Assembly: GCF_011075055.1 (NCBI RefSeq)
Contig: NC_058152.1
Location: 9,176,001-9,240,000, forward strand
Length of the DNA: 64,000 bases
Origin: Mangifera indica
Taxonomy: Eukaryota; Streptophyta; Magnoliopsida; Sapindales; Anacardiaceae
Direction of reading: 5' to 3'
Below the pieces are notes generated by a model. It saw only the letters and a list, made by a program, of their open reading frames with translations. It did not search any database and was not told the origin of the DNA. Below, piece by piece: positions 11,894 to 24,049 of this stretch. The number at the start of each line of letters is the position of its first letter. The stretch's first letter is position 1. Position numbers and translations under genes: made by a program.

Positions 11894-14451
11894 GCAATAA
11901 AAAAAATAACTATTTAATTAGTCATTTAACACATGAAATGGAAATTGAGAATAAACCCAATAATGCAAATGAAAAAATAAAGACAATAAAAACAAGAAAT
12001 CCTCAACAACAAATAAACAATTTTTATTAGTGCATGTCTACAATTACAAAAACTATTAATTGATTTAGTCTAATACATTAATAACATAATCAAATGCATA
12101 ATTTGATTATGGGGCAATGCAAAAAACATATTATTAACCAAATTTTTGTCATTACATTAAATAAACTTTCAATTTATTAATTCCCAATGAAATTAGAAAA
12201 AGAAAAGAAAAGAAGAAGCCAAAAAAGGCTGCTCCCCATAATTTCTTACTAATGCTCATAAGCTTGTTAGAAGTTGCAAACTAACTCTTCAAGATTCCAA
12301 GAAAAGTTCAAATTTGTTTGTCCTAGATAATAAACCATTCATGAGAAATTATTGGAATTTCTACTTTACATTTGTGGAAGATTGCCATGGAAACTTTAGA
12401 CAAAAGGCGTGAAGAAGGTAATTTACAATGTGGCAAGAGCTAAAAAACCCAATGCATTTGCCTTTCTATATGGGAATAATGAAGGATTTGGATACCTTAG
12501 AGTGAAAAAGCTTGATGGCAGAGTCTCCATATATTAAGAAACAATCTTCTTCTATCAATTATTGTGTCTATATTATGAGAATTTGGCCTTCTTATCAGGA
12601 CAATAATGATAAGAAAGGAAGTGACTTTTAGAAGATTTAGATGATAAAACTATTCATATATACATGTAGATTTTAGAAAGTTCCTTGTTCCTACATGAAT
12701 CATCATTTGGAAAAGCTAGTAAATCATTAAAATTCAGAAAAGGCCCGAAAAGAAGCAAATGAAACTGACATGATGGAAGAACGCAAAAGAAGAAGTTATG
12801 AATTGTTCAATTTACTAAAAACTTGAAAGACAAAGCTCATGAACCATGAAATTGCAGCATAACCGTAATACATTAAAAAAAGATGATATGAGAGAGGAAT
12901 TACCAGAGTTGTTGCTACAACTTGAAGGGGGATGATTTGTTGAGTTGAAACCCCAGCTATAGAGAAGGCGGAGACCATTTCCTATCAAACACAATGAAAC
13001 TAACTTGTATTAGGTTTGTCTGGCTTTATATAAAGGTAGTTTAGTGTAAATTGAAGGGTAATTTTGTCCCAAACAAAAAAGTTCTCAAGTCAAAATTGGT
13101 ACTTGGCTTATGTGTTATTTTAATTGGAGATAAGGGCATTTATGTCCTAAAATTATTATAAGTGAGGGTAAAATGGTAAGAAAAATAAGATTACTTTGGT
13201 GATCTTAAAATACTTAAGGTTGAAATGATAATAAAATTATCTTTTATATTACCTGTCACATTAACTTAATAATAAAACATTACTAAAATCTTTTATTACC
13301 TTCGCAACCAAACAAAGTAATCTAGGGTAATACAAAATATATTATTAAGTAATATTTGATTTCGTTAACCAAACACCCCCTAAGAAGTTATTTTAACATA
13401 TGCTAACTGAAAAATTATATACCCCTTACCTTACAAAATCATAAACCTTAAACCAAATACTAAAAATGCGAATTAAGACATTAAATATGTAATGTGAAAA
13501 GTTTCTTGTATAAAAACTATGACATAATAAGACATTCATCTTAACAATGTCATCGATTAACTCATATACTTGATAATATGATCTCCTAACTTAACCTACA
13601 TATGTAAATCAAAATATTATATACATGAATATGCATAGTAAGCTTGAGATATTAAATAATGTGAATGTACATAATATGTTGAAGATAAATACCATTTAAT
13701 AAGAGCTTTTCTTGCATTTTGTAAACAATATATAGGATGATAGTAACTTCATAACTGCATGTCACAATTGAGGCCATAATTATATAATGAAATCTTAAGA
13801 TAAACTTGAAATTTGAATGAATTATGAAATCTTACTTACCAATAAAACCACTCAACACAAAATGGAAATTAAAACAACAATTTATATAATAAAATCTTAT
13901 ATTGGACTTGAAATTTCAAAGAATTAGACATTTTTCATATATATGTCTTACTTACCAATAAAACCACTTATCACAAAACTGAAATTTTGGTAAACACAAA
14001 GTTTACGATTATCTAAAACCAACAACATATAACTTGGTTTACAAGTCACTACATAACAAACATTACTAACCAACAAAAGCACAATAAAAGGAAGTATCAC
14101 AATTAACAAATAAACAATTTGCAATATAAGGAAATTTCATGCACTAAACCATATCTCATTAAGCTACAAATATAGATATCTTTCATACATACCATCCCAC
14201 AAAATACATATATCATGTAATTCCTTAAAGGAAGAGCTGAAAATATTACCGTCATTACTAATACATTACATTAGGCATACCACCCCTCCTAATATAGATA
14301 TAAAGTGGAACTATATATCCTAAACCCATTTTGCCTTAATAAAAAAACACAGCAAAAGATCACAGGTATTATTTTAATCTTAGACAACATAGTTTCAACT
14401 ATTTACACATAAAAAACCGTCATGATATTTGCATCATTAGAGATGATTGTT

Positions 14452-15567
14452 TTATGGATCAAAAGAGGGATAATACACATTACATTCACTTAGTTGCTTA
14501 ATGACATAGTCCTTCTTGAAATCCATAGGCAGTTCAAAGAAATAATCAGTCTTGTGCTCCTCTTTAATAATATGCTCTCCAACATTAAACAACTGTTGCC
14601 TACTAAAACCATCCAATCCGAACAAAGCATTAAACAAACTCATTCTTTTATTTTTCCTTCAACCTCTTTTTTGAAATAAGAGGTAATTTCATGTATTTCT
14701 TGTTGGACAACTTTACAAGATTTCCTAAACTTGCCAATTTCTTCAACCAATCTTGAGAAGCCTTTATCATTTTTTTTTCTCTTCTTGCTACTTCCAACCT
14801 TCTTATTTATTCTCTCATTCATTGTTTGATTTTTTAATGTAGTTGCATCTTCTTTCTTTTGATCATTATAGTCACTATCAAGCTCAACATCAACTTATAT
14901 TGTATCCTTATTGTTATCCAAATTCTCAGCATCAAGTTCCTCCACAGAATCAGTTGTTGTTTCAACCCTTGCATCAGTGGCCTTATCTTTTCCAAACACT
15001 ATGACTAATGAGTCATAGTGTGGGAAAGGTTTGTGCCTTAAACCCTTTTGCATTAGGATGACTCTACAAAAAATTAAACAACCAAAATTTAAAATTAGTC
15101 ATAATAGAAATATGAAAAAATATATTTCAACTAAGAAATATTCAATCTTACCTTAACCCAATCATCAAACACATCTCTCAAAGCGGTAACACATTTCTCT
15201 TCACCATTCTATCTGAAGCCACTTCCATTCTCAATCATCTCATTTATGACATTGTATTGTCTTTTCAATAATTTTACTCTAGATTCAATATGAGGTGTAG
15301 CTTTCAATCCATTAGAAAGAAGTCTTTCCTCCATCATCTTCTCTAGTTGCATTAGATACCTAACTCTAAAAGTATCATTGTCTGCCCTCCAATGTAAGTC
15401 CTCTTTCAGAATGAGAAGACATTCAATTAATATTTCATCCTCTTGCTTAGTCTACCATTTTTTAAGCCCAACACCTTTACCTTTTTCCTTCCCTCTTGTC
15501 CTTTTATTTGGATCAAACAAGGTCATACTTCTTTCCTCATTGTTAGGTTGTGTTGGCGACAAATCCA
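14452..15567 (-). pseudogene. Harbinger ORF1, Myb/SANT-like protein (copy B)
   Basis: An ATG at 15567 opens MDLSPTQPNNEERSMTLFDP, then the Myb-like domain with ILIECLLILKEDLHWRADN, YLMQLEKMMEERL, ESRVKLLKRQYNVINEM and DVFDDWVKV. A TAG sits at the position of the conserved Trp of QWTKQED and another at the Trp of FGWNDEE. An intron-like gap is followed by SHPNAKG and, after a frameshift, SLVIVFGKDKATDARVET, a further in-frame TAA, and the C-terminal part ending YNVYYPSFDP. The 15080-14870 stretch, deleted in copy A, is present here. Confidence 0.82.
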
Positions 15568-15639
15568 TTATCTAATGCATTTTGAAAGCCAATAAATTAT
15601 GCAAAAACATAATCATCAACAAATTATATAGACACGATA

Positions 15640-16110
15640 ATATGAAATATAAAAAATAGAATAATCCCCAATTAAAGTTCTACCTTAAACATCTATAATT
15701 AAAAGAAAAAAATTCATGAATAAAGACATCCAATAAAATATATTCATTCTCTTATACACTTTGAAAGTCAATAAGTTATATAAAAAATATAATCATCAAC
15801 AAATTATATAGCCATGATAGTATGAAATATAAAAAATAGAATAATCCCCAATTAAAGTTCTACATAAAAACATCCATAATTAAAAGAAAAAAATTCGTAA
15901 CTAAAGACATCTAATAAAATATATTCATTCCCTAATACACTTTGAAAGTCAATAAGTTATGTCAAAAATATAATCATGAACAAATTATATAACCATGATA
16001 ACATGAAATATAAATAATAAAATAATCCCCAATTAAAGACCTATTTAAAAATATTCATAATTAAAAATAAAATAATTCATTAATAAAGACATCCAACAAA
16101 ACATATCCAT
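15640..16110. repeat. About 180-bp tandem repeat, three units, in Harbinger copy B
   Basis: The string tatgaaatataaaaaatag starts at 15641 and 15821, with a diverged match near 16001. The units correspond to those at 9907-10390 in copy A, so the array existed before the segmental duplication. Confidence 0.82.
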
Positions 16111-16204
16111 AAAAGGAACATTGTGTTAGGATTGATTTATAACATACAAACAACATAGTTAAATATGAAATTTTCATTGAAAAATTTGTATGCATGTTAT
16201 GCTC

Positions 16205-17560
16205 TCATTCGATCGTTGAACATTTTTTGAGCAAGATTATCTCTCCATGCATTCTAACGATCACTTAGTTCTATATGTTTGATTACTTCAACTTCATCAT
16301 TGTCTTCCTCTCGATTATTGACCGGGGCACCAAACTCACTTTCAATAGGGTTAATAGGCATCTAAGTTCTAATGTAATTATGTAGAAGACAACAAGCAGA
16401 AATTATTTAACATTGTATTTTCACTGTGTAAAAGGATTGTTCCCTCAAAATAGCCCATCTAGCTTTAAGTATTTCAAAACATCTCTCAATGCAATTTCTT
16501 GTTAGAGAGTGTTTCATATTAAAAAACTCTTCTGGTGTACTAGGTTGGTAACCTTGCCTCTAGTCATTCAAATGGTATTTTTGCCCCCTATATGGTGCCA
16601 AAAAACCTTCCCCATTGGTGTATCCAACATTACACAAATATTAAAATCCTATAATAAAAATTAAAATGTCAATTCAAAATGTTTATCATTTATGTTACCC
16701 TGATGTAATATCTAATAACTTGATCATGGGGCTTTTATCTTAAGGGGCCCTTAAGCCATTTCTCCCACTAATGACATCTCTAAGAACTCTACTATCTATA
16801 GCTAAACCTTGTCATCCTGGTAGGATAAAAATGAATTGCATGCTTGGTGTGCAAATATCAAGGACATTGGTTGTAATTTCATTTTTCCTTATACAATACC
16901 TAGGTTTATCAACTAAGTCAACATGCATTTTTATATATGTTCCATCTAATGCACCCAAACAATTATAACAATAAGGGAAAAAGTAAATACTAAATAAGTA
17001 CTCTAAATTATATAGTAACCAAAAAACATGTCCTTTTGTGTTTTATGCCATAAATATGTACCTTGAACCATTTCCATTTTTCATCTATTGAATTCTCTGT
17101 CATTGACTTAGGCTTTTTAAGTAAAATGGCATGTAGTCTCGACACAACATGCAATACTACATGAAATTTTCTACTTATTATCTCACCAAATCTAGCTATT
17201 TGTCGTTTAAGCACTCTATTTTTGATATAGTGTGAAATGATGTGCCAAAAAGTACTGACCATTTCTTCTATAGAAGTATGTCTAATTGATTATAACCCTC
17301 CATGATTTTTAAGTAACTCATAATTTAAAAAATGATCTCCTATCTATTCTACAATTTTCAACACATTGTATATCTGTATCAAAAATCATTTTCTGCAAAT
17401 TTATTGTTTTGATGTTATGTCTGTGACATAATTCACCAACATATGATATGGAATGCCAATTTGTATTTCTATGTTCAGCTAGCATGGCCACAACAATAAA
17501 CACAAGCTTAATAAACATAGTTTCCATCATATGCAATTGCAAAAGCAAAATAGTGACCAA
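16205..17560 (-). pseudogene. PIF/Harbinger DDE transposase (copy B)
   Basis: The N-terminal part is better preserved than in copy A: NIKTINLQKMIFDTDIQCVE, then FWHIISHYIKNRVLKRQIAR, SRKFHVVLHVVSRLHAILLK and DEKWKWFK before an intron. The DDE core follows with LTRNCIERCFEILKARWAIL, here without the stop that precedes this block in copy A. The C-terminus keeps WRDNLAQKMFND. Different stops are present: TAA after YTVKIQC, TAG after NYIRT, and TAG in DR*NAW. The two copies therefore decayed independently. Confidence 0.85.
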
Positions 17561-19408
17561 ATGTTATCTATGTCGAAGAGGTAAACATGCCATAACTGTT
17601 AAACATAAGCAATAAAAAAAATAACTATTCAATTAGTCATTTAACACATTAAAATGGAATTTGAGAATAAACCCAATAATGCAAATAAAAAAATAAAGAA
17701 AATAAAAACAAGAAGTCCTCAACAACAAATAAACAATTATCATTAGTGCATGTCTACAATTACAAAAAGTATTAATTGATTTAGTCTGATACATTAATAA
17801 CATAATCAAATGTATAATTTGATTCTGGGGCAGTGCAAAAAACATATTATTAACCAATTTCTTTTGTCATTAAATTATATAAACTTTCAATTTATTAATT
17901 CCTAATGAAATTAGAAAAAGAAAAGAAAAGAAGAAGCCAAAAAAGGTTGCTCCCCATAATTTCTTAATAATGCTCAAAAGCTTATTAGAAGTTGCAAACT
18001 AACTTTCCAGGGTTTTGCTAAAAAAGTTCAAATTTGTTTGTATTGTCCTAGTTAATAAACCTTTCATGAGAAATTATTGGAATTTCTACTTTACATTTGT
18101 GGAAGGTTGCCCTGGAAACTTTAGACAAAAGCCGTGAAAAAGGTAATTTACAATGCAGCAAATGTTGAAAAACCCAATGCGTTTGCCTTTTTATATGGGA
18201 ACAATAAAGGATTTGGACACCTTAGAGTGAAAAAGTCTGATGGCAGAGTCTCCATATATTAAGAAGCGATCTTCTTCTGTCAGTTATTGTGTCTGTATTA
18301 TGGGAATTTGGCCTTCTCATTAGGACAATAATGATAAGAAAGGAGGTGACTTTTAGAAGATTTAGATAATAAATCTGTTCATCTATAGATGTAGGTTTTA
18401 GAAGGTTCCTTGTTCCTACATAAATCATCATTTGGAAAAGCTAGTAAATCATTAAAATATAGAAAAAGCCCCAAAAGAAGCAGATGAAACTGACATGACA
18501 AAAGAACACAAAAGGAGAAGTTATGAATCATTCAATTTACCAAAAACTTGAAAAGATAAAGCTCATGAATCATGAAATTGTAGCACAACCCTAATACATT
18601 AAAGAAGATGATATAAGAGAGGAATTACCAGAGTTATTGCTACAACTTGAAGGGAGATAATTTGTTGAGTTGAAACCCTAGCTATAGAGCAGGCGTAGAC
18701 CACTTCCTACCAAACACGATGAAACTAACTTGTATTAGGTTTGTGTGGCTTTATATAAAAGTAGTTTAGTGTAAATTGAACAGTAATTTTGTCCCAAACA
18801 AAAAAGTTCTCAGATCAAAATTGGTATTTGACAGATGTGTTATTTTAATTGAAGATAAGGGTATTTATGTCTTAAAATTATTATAAATTAGGGTAAAATG
18901 GTAAGAAAAATAAGATCAACTTGGTAATCTTAAAATATCTAAGGTTGAGATGATAATCAAATTATCTTATATATTATCTGTCACATCAATTTATTAATAA
19001 AATATTATTGAAATCTTTTATTATCTTCGCAATCAAACAAAGTAATCTAAGATAATAAAAGATAGATTACTAAAATAATGTTTAATTTTGTTAAACAAAC
19101 ACCCCCTAAGAAGTTATTTTAACATATGCTAACTGAAAAATTATATACCCCTTGCCTTGCAAAATCATAAACCCTAAACCAAATACTAAAAATGCAAATT
19201 AAGACATTAAATATGTAATGTGAAAAGTTCCTTGTATAAAAACTTGACATCATGAGGCATTCGTCTTAACAATGTCATCGATTAACTCATATACTTGATA
19301 ATATGATTCCCTAACTTAACCTACATATGTAAATCAAAACATTATATACATAAACACACATAGTAAGCTAGAGATATTAAATAATGTGAATGTACATAAT
19401 ATGTTGAA

Positions 19409-19939
19409 GGTAAAATATATGTTAATTTCCACAATAAGCAAGGGATACTACATATGTAAACTAAAACATTATACATTGTAAATGAGGAAAAACCACGATA
19501 CAATAACTTGACTTCATTAGGCACATTTACTTATCATGTCATCACCAAATCCACAGATTTGATAATATAACCTTTTAATTCTTAAACTAAGTGTACGAAT
19601 AAATATATAAATAAATAAATATATATATATATAATATTCATAAAATTATTGTTATTTTGTTATATTTCGAGTTTATGTACTAAAATAATGATTTGGGATC
19701 TCAAGGACTGCAACAATATACATGGGCCAATTTTGCTCAGGTTATTCACTCACTGGGAAATGTTTCAGGTGCAAGAATCTGTTAACTGAAAGTGCATGGA
19801 AAGAACTAGTATTAAGCAAATACATAAATCATCCCTACATCTTTTTATATGAAATCCACCCACCAACAATCAGGAGTTTTGACAGATTATTTTGAAATCC
19901 ACCACTTATTAATTCTTCGGAAATGGAGCCTTAGGCAGC
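19409..19939. other. Intergenic, AT-rich, no gene seen
   Basis: This is the original right flank of the duplicated Harbinger unit. It has a short microsatellite-like stretch (ataaatataaataaataaatatatat) at about 19600-19632 and no recognisable coding sequence. Confidence 0.5.
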
Positions 19940-21243
19940 TCGAGCTTCTACAGGCCCATCCAATGATCAAGCAACTCCAAAAAGGAGTATTATTATACAG
20001 GTATATTCTATGCAACTGAATAAAACGTCACTACCACCTTCATGAAGTCTACCATCATCGTCTGAATCTCCCAAGCCACTGAATTTTTCATTGCCATCTA
20101 AGCAGGGCAAAGTTTCACAATTTCATTAGGCTATTGACCAAGAATCTGCAAATCAATTAACAAAACCCATATTACTGACTCATTATTACTTATAAAATTT
20201 AGACATTATAAAACGGCAGCCTAGAAATCAAGAGAAACAAAAACAGAAAGTATAGCAATGCAAACTATGGTTCTAGAGTCCACTTTCCATTAATATGATC
20301 CCCACAAGTACAAATGAGTTTTGAGACGTATATTTTTCCATACCCATATCAAAACACCCTAATGACAGTAACATTGTTAGACAAAGCTTTGACACTATAA
20401 AAAAACGATGAAAACTTAGAAATAGGATAGAAGCTCTTCTAAGCAAAGGCTAATTAGGCACTGAAACCAACAAGGGAAAAGAGAGACAAAAGCATTGGAA
20501 ATCTCACCAAGTAGTTGTCTCAACATTGAAACAAAATAAATTGACATAGAAAAGGCGAAAGGTTTGGCCAACTCAATCATTAAATCAACAACTATAACAA
20601 AAGCAGCAAATGAAATGATGCAAATACTTAGTGGCACTCGTAAAAAATAAATGACTAGAGGGGTAGTTACATACCTCATATAGAACATTTTCGTTTGGAA
20701 ACAAAGTGCTAGTGAAATTAGCTAACATTGAACCAATCTCATCCTCATATGAAACAAAAGCAACCTCATCAGTTGCACCATCACTTTTAGGAGTAGGTGA
20801 GGGCATATTATTAATTAATAGGATAGCTTCCAAAAGACATGATGAGCTAGCACCCACAGGATAGATTAGGTTGTGCACAAGAATAGAATGGCCACTAGTA
20901 AACACTACTTCCAGACAATTGATATCTTCATAATCATCCTAGTCCTTTTTAAATGGTGCTTCATATTGAGCACCAGTAAACCTTACAAAGCACATATGCA
21001 TCCTGATACACAAAAGAAGGTCAAACAATTAGAATCCAGCAACAAGAAAGCCCTCAACATGTAGTTTAATATGTTGCAATAAAAGGAAAACAAACATAAA
21101 AAAATGTCAGATAAATTTCAGTATAACACTGGTAGAGGTCAATAGAAAATAATTAAGAATAATCTCTAAAAGGAAAAAAGTCATTATGGTATTGATTTGA
21201 AGAGGTGACATAAAATATCTTTTCTTTTTTACAAAGAAGCAAG
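19940..21243 (-). pseudogene. Partial NAC pseudogene (exons 3-4 and introns of the 2119-4654 gene)
   Basis: The segment matches the NAC gene from within exon 4, through intron 3 (gaccaagaatctgcaaatcaa at about 20135), exon 3 (about 20675-21003) and into intron 2, and ends near 21243. Exon 3 homology reads VHNLIYPVGASSSCLLEAIL and YEDEIGSMLANF. Intron sequences are retained, so the copy arose from genomic DNA and not from an mRNA. It lacks exons 1-2, that is the DNA-binding domain. About 28 bp of the KEGMGPRN region is deleted, shifting the frame, and stops follow. It has one unit of the 26-aa repeat that is doubled in the functional gene. The right breakpoint abuts a hAT remnant. Confidence 0.88.
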
Positions 21244-21625
21244 GTCAAGCTTGGGCTCTGACTCGTCAAGCTCCCTAAACACATATTGTGTTCAACTCGT
21301 TTAATAATTTTAGTGCTTGGGCTCAGCTCGCACTTAGCTCGGGTTCGCTTCGGGCTCACATTTTAGGCTCGATAGCTCGGTTTTAGGCTCATATTTCAAG
21401 GAACAAATGGTGTCGTTCGTTCCAAGTTAAATGTATTTTCATTTGAGTGATCGGCTCACTTAACTGGTGTTCGAATTCAGGCTTGTGTTCGATTTTTACT
21501 TAAAATTCAGATTCATGTTCGTACTCAGGCTCGTTCAAGGCAAGCTCAAGCTCGAGCTCGGGCTCGTTCAAGCAAAGCTTGTTTTGAACCTGAACAAGCT
21601 CGCTTTGAATCCAATCCTATTGCAT
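21244..21625. mobile_element. hAT-type element remnant rich in gctcgagctcg motifs
   Basis: The right end reads gctcgctttgaatccaatccta, like the end of the element at 38784-39766 (cttgaatccaaccctac). Interior motifs are aagctcgagctcgggctcg and related. No matching left TIR is visible, so the left side looks truncated at the junction with the NAC pseudogene. Just right of the end, ttgcatgg is also present in the related empty sequence at about 26115, consistent with the insertion target. Confidence 0.65.
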
Positions 21626-22133
21626 GGTAGGGGTTTTGTAATTTTCCACCATGCGTTGTAAGGGGGCTTTCCAAAGATTTTGATGGGGTTTTCTGATATT
21701 TTTCAATTTAGCACAAAAATTGAAATTTTTTTATTTTAGGATTTTTTTTATTGTATAGTTTTCCAATTTTTTATCTGTTTTTTTGAATAAGCATATATTA
21801 TGAAAATTGAACTATTTTTATTTATAAAAAAAATGGTTGTAGAACATAAAATGACATGAATTTGAGCCAAACTAAATGAAACTATTAATTCAAATTATGA
21901 ATTATACTCAAACTGAGCCAGATATTTAAATTACAAATTCGAATAATAATTTTAAGTTAAACCAAACTGAACATCTCCTAGTTTAAGTTCAGTTCGAATT
22001 AAAAAACAAATAGAATCTTTAAGATCGAATTCAAATTAAATGAATTACCTAACTAAATCGAGTTGAATCAGTTTCAATACCAAGCCAGTTTGGTTCGAAT
22101 ATAGCCTTAATTGACAAACAGATTTCAAAGTTT
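21618..22133 (+). repeat. Dispersed repeat, about 515 bp, first copy
   Basis: The stretch from gcatggtaggggttttgtaa through gatttcaaagtttt is repeated in the same orientation at 26110-26622 with scattered substitutions. It includes a poorly defined terminus agtttggttcgaatatagcc. It does not have TG..CA ends, so I do not call it an LTR. Confidence 0.8.
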
Positions 22134-22249
22134 TGGTCTCTTGGCTCTATGTTACAAATGATCATTTTGAAGTTAAGAAATGTTGTTTTTCCATTTGGGG
22201 TATCTATGTGTGTGATTTTGATTTTGGCAGAAAGTTAGATAATATTTAT

Positions 22250-22815
22250 AGTTTTACCATTGATTTCATCCCATGTTTTAGCTGTCTTATATCTGATAAA
22301 TCATTAGTACTATTATAGCTTGTTGGAAAGCTTTTTTAATCCTGTTTTCAATGTACATAGCTTGTATGAATTAGAGACCATCTGGACTATTAAATTGCAT
22401 AAACAAAAAGACTGTCTTACCAAAGAAACAGTAAATACACTTTTTTGTCACTGATTTCATCTCACGTTTTGACAATATTATCTGATGAATCATAAGTGTT
22501 GTTATAGCTTTTTGGAAAGCTCTTTGAATTCTCTTTTCAATGATATATAACTTGTACAAATTAGAGACCTTTTGGACTATTAACTTGCATAAACAAAAAG
22601 ACTATCTTACTAAATAAACAGTAAATATAGTTTTTTATCACTGATTTCATCCCACGTTTTAACTACCTTAATTGGTGAATCATGGGTGTTGTTATAGCTT
22701 GTTGGAAAGCTCTTTGAATCCTTTTTTCAATGATATATAGCTTGTATAAATTAGAGACCGTTTGTATTGTTAAATTGCATAAACAAAAAGACCACCCTAC
22801 CAAATGAACAGTCTC
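22250..22815. repeat. About 190-bp tandem repeat, three units
   Basis: The motif ttggaaagct recurs with starts near 22318, 22507 and 22697 (spacing 189 and 190). Each unit also has gatttcatc(c/t)ca(c/t)gtttt, attagagacc and ttgcataaacaaaaagac. The array lies just upstream of LTR-like sequence. Confidence 0.85.
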
Positions 22816-23814
22816 ATGAACAGTACTTTACAGTTTTTGGATGGAAAGAAAGAAAAGGAAGAGAAAAAGAAAAGGAAGAAAGAGAGAAAGGAGAGAAAAA
22901 TAAAGAAAGAAAAGCAATAAAAGGAATTTAGGGCTCAAGACTTAGGGGTTGTCCCAAGAGTATAGTCTGATAGGTTATGGATAGTTTTAAATAGAAGCAA
23001 AATTAGTAAGAGATAACACATACATGCATGCTACAAACTATGAGAGGGCACTTTACGCTATACCACCCATAGTAGGGCATATCCGCAGTAGGGCATGTTT
23101 GTAGTAAGACATAAACCCATAGTAGGGTCTGCTTGCAGTAGAGCATACTTATAGTAGAGTATAATTCAAATTCAAAAATAGTGTAATGAGACAAAGGAAA
23201 AAAGCTCAAGCTTAGAAAATTGTCAAATCCCTGTAGTCAACTTTCAGAAAGTATCAAATGGACACTAGATAAGACAAAGTGTGACCCACATAGTAAAAAT
23301 GAACTAGATTATCCTCTCGATTCCTTGAGAAAGTTACAATGTGAGATTGAGTCCCAAAAGTGATTTAGAACAAGAAAATAGATAGTTTACTTAATTTTTT
23401 CTTCTTACTGAGTGTTATTATCTCTCATTTCCTTTTCTTTCATGATTGTAGGTACAGGTGATTAAGATAACTGTGAGGTAGGGTTAGGTCAACGAAGATA
23501 GATCCGAGCTGGCGTAGGTTTTCTCTAGTTTATGTTGCATGAATATAGTAGTATATTATTGTTGGCTTTTGACCTTCTTCAGATGGTTGTATAGTTATAT
23601 ATGATTACTTCATGTTTTTATATGCTTTCTGATGAGTTTTTATATGTGATATATACATCTTTTGTTCACTTTTAGATTTCTAGTTTTCTCAAAATAATTT
23701 CAGAATGTTTTTATCGGCGAGTCATTTTAAAATTTTTTTTAAAATAATCACTTCAGATATTAATTCGTAATATTTTTTCTCTGGAAGACAACACTTCTAG
23801 GGTGGGGATGTTAC
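22816..23814 (+). mobile_element. LTR-like fragment 1
   Basis: The sequence ends ctagggtggggatgttaca, the kind of terminus seen at 3' ends of plant Ty3/gypsy LTRs. It contains a run of cccatagtagggcat / gcagtagagcata motifs at about 23060-23160. No matching TGTAACA start, primer-binding site or polyprotein was found, so it is a fragment. Confidence 0.5.
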
Positions 23815-24049
23815 AACTCTCTGGCAACCCTCAAACACCATTGATTGATTTACAGTACTTCCTGTGTGTAGCTTTAGCATGATTGTGTGTGGTGAAATGA
23901 TTAAAATACCCTTGAGAAGTAATATAATCGGGAAGAGAATAGAAAAGGAAAATAGAATAATTATCTGAAGGGTACATGTCTATGCTCGATAGAGCACAGT
24001 AACATGTGTTTATAAATAATGAAACATGGGTAGAAGCCATAGGAAAGTT

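Larger units (their letters stand above)
7837..13380 (-). mobile_element. PIF/Harbinger DNA transposon, copy A (full length, inactive)
   Basis: The left end starts GGGGGCATTTGATTTAAG at 7837, and the right end, read inward, is GGGGGTGTTTGGTTAACG ending at 13380. The element is flanked by a 3-bp duplication, TAA at 7834-7836 and TAA at 13381-13383, as expected for the superfamily. The span is 5544 bp. Inside, on the minus strand, are a Myb/SANT-like ORF1 (about 8958-9836) and a DDE transposase (about 10460-11893), the two genes of an autonomous PIF/Harbinger element. Both carry stops or frameshifts. The region from about 8188 rightward, together with about 300 bp of right flank, is repeated in tandem from 13684. 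Confidence 0.92.
13684..19106 (-). mobile_element. PIF/Harbinger DNA transposon, copy B (left TIR missing)
   Basis: This is the second unit of the tandem duplication. It begins inside the element at the point matching about 8188 of copy A, so the left 350 bp and the left TIR are absent. The right TIR (CCCCC at 19102-19106) and the following TAA are kept. It holds a more complete ORF1 region than copy A and a decayed transposase. Having one TIR, it could not be mobilised as a unit. Confidence 0.88.
8188..19408. repeat. Head-to-tail segmental duplication of about 5.5 kb
   Basis: Bases about 8188-13683 recur as 13684-19408 in the same orientation with many substitutions and small indels. The repeated unit includes most of the Harbinger element and about 300 bp of non-element sequence to its right (13381-13683 matches 19107-19408, starting taagaagttattttaac). 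The junction is at 13683/13684 (atgttgaag|ataaatacc). Original right flank resumes after 19408. Because host flank is shared, this is a local tandem duplication and not two independent insertions. Confidence 0.9.
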
